Origin: CANQDT01 sp051878935
GTDB lineage: Bacteria; Bacillota; Clostridia; Lachnospirales; Lachnospiraceae
Direction: 5' to 3'
NCBI GenBank assembly: GCA_051878935.1
Contig: JBJELB010000023.1
Span: 1-16,846, forward strand
DNA: 16,846 bases
Notes under the pieces: model-generated
Told to the model about the DNA's origin: nothing
Seen by the model: the letters and a program-made list of their open reading frames with translations, nothing else
Database searches by the model: none
Translations under genes and position numbers: made by a program
Shown: one piece after another, positions 15,201 through 16,846 of the stretch
Position numbering within the stretch: position 1 is the first letter of the stretch
Layout of the letters: each line of letters opens with the position of its first letter

Positions 15201-16791
15201 GGTCAATGGAACTGCAAAAATGCTGGTGGATCCATGTATTTTCAGAATGGCAGATGGAACTTATGGAGTCATTGCGAGTCGTTCCAATCAGTCACTGACA
15301 ACTGCTGATTCCAAGGATGGTTCTGCCATGATTTATCAATCGGATGATTTGATTAATTACAATTTCTTAGGATATTTACCCTTGGATAATAGTAAAGTAT
15401 CGGAATTGAATTGTACTTACGCAGACTCAGTGTATACAATTTCATGGACCGACTCGAGTGGCATCCGTAAATCAGCTGTGACAACTGATTTTAAAAAGGT
15501 AAACGATACAGTGGAAATAACAGATTCATATGAGCGTCCTACATCCAATCTTTCTACAGCGGTAGGAACTAATGTAATTTCCATTGATGCGAAAACATAT
15601 CAGCAATTGAAACGTAAATTAATGACTCCGAAAAATATTGGAGTTGAAAAGCTGGATGATGTCGTAGTATCCGTTGGCGGAGAACTGCAAATGCCAAAGT
15701 ATGCAACAGCAAAATATAGCAATGGTTCAACTTCTGATTTCTCTGTAAACTGGGATACATCTACTCTGGATTTATCGAAACAGGGAGAATATACAGTCAG
15801 TGGTACGATTCAAACAACAGACTATAATACGAGCTTGATTCCAAATCGCGCGGATCCTTGCGTTTTGAAATACGAAGACGGTTATTATTTTGTTGCTACA
15901 AGAGATTCCGGTGGGCAAACTGTTATTTATATTCGACATGCTGACACACTTAAGGGACTGGCAACGGCAGAAGAATATTTGATTTATGATGGTGGTAGCA
16001 ATTTAGTATGGGCTCCTGAATTACATGAGGTAAATGGCACTTTAACGATTTATTTTGCTACCGGTTCTGTATGGAGTGAAGTGCAATCCCATGTCATGAC
16101 TTTAGAAGGCTCCGATCCAACTAATGCGGATGATTGGTCTACTCCTGTCAGAATTACATTGCCGGATGGAACGTATCTGTGTACTAACGGAATCTCACTT
16201 GATATGACATACTTTGAATGGGAAGGCAAGAGTTATCTGGCATGGGCTCAGCGTGTTATTGGCGATAGTCAATATGGCACAGGAAGTTCAGATATTTTAA
16301 TCGCAGAATATCAACCGGAAGAGAGTATGACAAGCGTTGTGACTACCCCGGTAACTATTACAAAGCCTTATTATGCATGGGAGCGTTCCAGAACACCAGT
16401 CGATGAAGGACCATATACTTTAGTTCACGATAATCGACTATGCATGACGATTGCAGCGAATGCAACGGATTATTCTTATGGAATTAAGTTATTGACCTTG
16501 AAGGAAGGTGGTAATCCACTGCTTCCGGAAGATTGGCATACAAAAGGATTCCCAATCCTGTCTACAGCTAATAATAATGCAGAACCGGGACCGGGACATA
16601 GTAGCTTTACACAGGATGAGGAAGGTAATGATGTTTTGGTTTATCACTGGGGAAAAGCAGGTTCTGGCAGGACAACCACAATGAAACGTGTGCATTATGA
16701 TGAAAACGGAGAACCGATTTTAAATATTCATAGAGGTACTCAGATTCGAAGTAAATATAAAAATGTAACCGTAAAAGTTGTTGTCAAATAA
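9229..16791 (+). CDS. Giant secreted multimodular arabinofuranosidase: GH43, LamG-like x3, GH51, truncated GH43, GH43
   Basis: This is a 2520-aa exported enzyme. A signal peptide (1-30, ...VRAA) follows a GGAG at 9216-9219, and the gene starts one base after the preceding stop. Modules in order: Ig-like 32-130; GH43 145-470 (Asp197 in GLRDH, Asp332, Glu385 in TEGP); LamG-like 484-683, 690-886 and 897-1098; Ig-like 1100-1187; GH51 about 1200-1835, with Glu1550 in GIGNEQW (acid/base), Glu1644 in FAGEY (nucleophile) and a CBM4-like insert at 1252-1380; beta module 1836-1920; truncated GH43-like module 1929-2131; Big_4-like Ig 2132-2198; final GH43 2200-2515 (Asp2209 in NRADP, Asp2325, Glu2393 in VDEGP). 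It probably removes arabinofuranose from arabinoxylan or arabinan outside the cell. No dockerin, sortase motif or SLH repeat is seen at the C-terminus, so how it is retained, if at all, is unclear. Domain borders are approximate. Confidence 0.92.
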   Translation: MRKWRRAIATIMSSVMLIGTAFESIPVRAASVLDDLELPYTVEGYMITGNITLPTKVSNDSNVEITWSCDKPEIIDVNTHELDGNYGANYTQIPAGLVTRPAEDTAVTLTAKATIDDQQYSRNYSVYVKAAPEKSYKEMDEDGDFKAYLYAYFSGDENGKECQQTHFATSDDGLNWQNLNYNRPVIESTLGTKGLRDHFLVRSPEGDHFYLIATDLDASGGQWSQYSTAGSKDIMVWESDDLIHWSDQRAVTIADEYTGCMWAPETLYDEITGEYIVYWSGHDINSDSDTYGKKVVYYVKTRDFYSFTPQKKFVEPEENDGVISGTSDSFIDTTMIEGNDGKFYRVTKYEGVSPTQVFLDVSDYPLGNFSRVTTNLSEKDFLGTEGPGFFRFNKDDREKTGYQYGLMLDGYNGPNAGVGFFPSVIESLDNTESLTFTRLKSGFTMPSGPKHGGIIQLTQEEYEAVNEYYGIHEPEYSEVLPEPVAKYTFEENNLTDIDATFTTGASLTAEADASDRVLYLDGTADSYMEIPMLTDDNGKPLESYTVSFDVRNKTTGNYFNLYIGDGISRSTGTNYLGLKVADTLLASTSSDSVEKKINVSGTSSQDSWKHFDVVVSNRFVQIYEDYSLVGTLKGYIMEDISPEVIRFGFSAWSTDAASKAYYDNVTLYSQALSAAAVLASVPEIAKPDPILKYTFEESDLDSIGATFTTGASLVKDEELGSHVLYLDGTTGSYMEFPALNDESDNPLERFTVSLDINNLTTGNYFNVYIGDGSSASKGTGYLGLKLSDSVLISTSANGTEKKTTVSGANAQEQWRHIDMVVSDGIVKVYADRVLLGMLEGYTMGEINASVFRFGFSAWSADQYSKAYYDNITIYDRALSLAELTADDPSFEKVQLSGKVFHYDFEEISEEGVVTDISGNGNDATVGTVTTTTFGDKTALSTDASSTYVTMPNNISDNLDEYTISMWASPQVRAANIHNKKLFNFGSNMYFVAQGNTSHSYQSWMYQGGISKDFTMNIAPSSVPNSNWNHVLLTQSGDTVSLYVDGVLWGTMETTSKLSDYQSVNNYIGKEFATNLADVKLYDHALSYSQILYDAASVYDTSYEILNYIVNAYVPFETNVFKDDISLLTAEEAADGYTLSWKSSDESIVTNDGKVTRPEEGKAAVTLKATFSLGGQRMVKEYEVIILGNDYYDFQVAVKNKKDVLVQQDMFGLFFEDINYAADGGLYAEMVENRSFETIMHNNNDAATEETYLDSGYAWSAVSGTMEYRTEEPLNDKNQHYLSFHGTSFKNKAYEGMYIEEGKKYKVSFYAKSDSYAGSIQASSQKNDVVGMSGTIASGITNEWKKYEAELTATATVRNSDFIITLSQEGQVDFDMISVFPEDAVCGVFRKDLAEKLKALHPGFLRFPGGCVIEGWDLDNRYQWKNSVGPVEERVQNWNRWATSNRPNYLDYNQTLGLGFYEYFILCEYLDCNAVPVLNAGLSCEYQGKETVPIYEADGVTYTSEFWSYIQDALDLIEFANGDTDTEWGRLRKEMGHEASFNLTMLGIGNEQWELNGNQWYTRYEIFEKEIHKVYPDMKLISTSGPSASGSSFNSAWSWIRNNAAENDSFTYAVDEHYYMSPEWFLANDTRYDGYDRNVKVFAGEYAAHTTLTSDAGKKNNLESAIAEAAFLTGVERNADVVTMASYAPLFARINYVQWAPDMIWFDDKDSYASPNYYVQSMYSNNLGDYTLQSEINNELDKFYQSTSYDAETGDIIIKMVNPYELEQKADIVLDESFGLTGTAQIQLLTGTDPAQYNAINSENNIETITFDIEVEHSFRYIMPAYSFVVMRVHTRANMIDIVDASLEDETLTYDIAVGAEADKSDVYVALYQNHKLLDVKKNQLEGAFSVAAGKEYQIKAMAWEQDTMKPVTDSVQWTVTGGYAGEPDAQYSLLSYTTDGKECYGTWANGTALIGNSLHLAVSADGGETYEALNEGVGVLFAEADYEESNPVNGTAKMLVDPCIFRMADGTYGVIASRSNQSLTTADSKDGSAMIYQSDDLINYNFLGYLPLDNSKVSELNCTYADSVYTISWTDSSGIRKSAVTTDFKKVNDTVEITDSYERPTSNLSTAVGTNVISIDAKTYQQLKRKLMTPKNIGVEKLDDVVVSVGGELQMPKYATAKYSNGSTSDFSVNWDTSTLDLSKQGEYTVSGTIQTTDYNTSLIPNRADPCVLKYEDGYYFVATRDSGGQTVIYIRHADTLKGLATAEEYLIYDGGSNLVWAPELHEVNGTLTIYFATGSVWSEVQSHVMTLEGSDPTNADDWSTPVRITLPDGTYLCTNGISLDMTYFEWEGKSYLAWAQRVIGDSQYGTGSSDILIAEYQPEESMTSVVTTPVTITKPYYAWERSRTPVDEGPYTLVHDNRLCMTIAANATDYSYGIKLLTLKEGGNPLLPEDWHTKGFPILSTANNNAEPGPGHSSFTQDEEGNDVLVYHWGKAGSGRTTTMKRVHYDENGEPILNIHRGTQIRSKYKNVTVKVVVK
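10678..11886 (+). repeat. In-frame tandem duplication of a LamG-like module (206-codon period)
   Basis: Residues 484-680 and 690-886 of the 2520-aa protein align without a gap at an offset of 206 aa (618 nt), with about 57% identity counted by eye. Shared blocks include KYTFEE, ATFTTGASL, VLYLDGT, TTGNYFN, RFGFSAWS and SKAYYDN. At DNA level a 21-bp stretch at 11200-11220 recurs exactly at 11818-11838. The modules look like concanavalin A-type beta-sandwiches and may bind carbohydrate. Confidence 0.85.
15013..15621 (+). other. Internally truncated GH43-like module, probably non-catalytic
   Basis: Residues 1929-2131 of the 2520-aa protein resemble the first GH43 type of both secreted proteins. 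They show the opening strand (LHLAVSADG, compare IYLAVSEDG), a base-like Asp2001 in LVDPCIF, and IYQSDDLINY (compare IYESDDLVTW). The end, GTNVISIDAKTYQQL, resembles the closing HGAVIPLTKTEYDNV of the complete domain. The middle blades carrying the acid EGP motif are absent: about 200 residues instead of about 300. Confidence 0.6.
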
Positions 16792-16801
16792 ATAGGTAAT
16801 T

Positions 16802-16825
16802 GCGAAACTCGCTAAGCTCGTTCGC
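16802..16825. repeat. Small imperfect hairpin just after the giant gene
   Basis: GCGAA at 16802-16806 can pair with TTCGC at 16821-16825, enclosing a segment with two CTCG copies. No U-tract follows, so it is not a convincing terminator. It could be part of a dispersed palindromic element or of a downstream structure cut by the window edge. Confidence 0.25.
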
Positions 16826-16846
16826 TATCTTGATGAAAAACAAGGA

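Noticed and set aside
16640..16791. Sortase (LPxTG-type) or SLH cell-wall anchor at the end of the giant protein
   Set aside because: The C-terminus ends in YKNVTVKVVVK, with no LPxTG motif, hydrophobic segment or SLH repeat.
16802..16846. Terminator after the giant gene
   Set aside because: The hairpin has only a 5-bp outer stem and no following U-tract; the true terminator may be beyond the window.

Overview
The window looks like chromosomal DNA of a low-GC, plant-fibre-degrading Clostridia member, most likely Lachnospiraceae-like. This rests on the AT-rich intergenic regions, strong AGGAGG-type ribosome binding sites, a thiF-thiG-thiH-thiE gene order, and very large secreted glycoside hydrolases with 'atrophied' bacterial Ig domains and a dockerin-like tail. 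The genus cannot be fixed from the sequence alone. All genes are on the + strand.

Region 1 (1-2632) is the distal part of a thiamine thiazole operon: the last codons of a probable thiF, then thiG, thiH and a divergent thiE/tenI-family gene that overlaps the end of thiH. Together ThiF (with ThiS, out of view), ThiH and ThiG build the thiazole phosphate moiety. The ThiE/TenI protein would couple it to the pyrimidine or aromatise it.

Region 2 (2633-4487) is a single cytoplasmic GH43 beta-xylosidase gene. It has its own candidate promoter and a repeat that could be an operator upstream, and a strong rho-independent terminator downstream.

Region 3 (4488-16791) is a two-gene operon for giant exported enzymes, separated by one nucleotide. 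The first protein (1513 aa from the start chosen here) has a signal peptide, Ig-like domain, GH43, discoidin, LamG-like, Ig-like, discoidin, an unassigned beta module, a second GH43 and half a dockerin. The second (2520 aa) has a signal peptide, Ig-like domain, GH43, three LamG-like modules (two in tandem duplication), Ig-like domain, GH51 arabinofuranosidase with an inserted CBM-like module, a beta module, a truncated GH43-like module, a Big_4-like domain and a final GH43. Upstream lies an exact 14-bp direct repeat with a 21-bp period, which resembles an AraC-family operator.

The inferred workflow is that the secreted pair debranches and trims arabinose/xylose-containing polysaccharide (arabinoxylan or arabinan) outside the cell. 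Imported xylo-oligosaccharides are then cut to xylose by the cytoplasmic GH43. No transporter or regulator gene lies in the window. No RNA genes, CRISPR arrays or mobile elements were seen.
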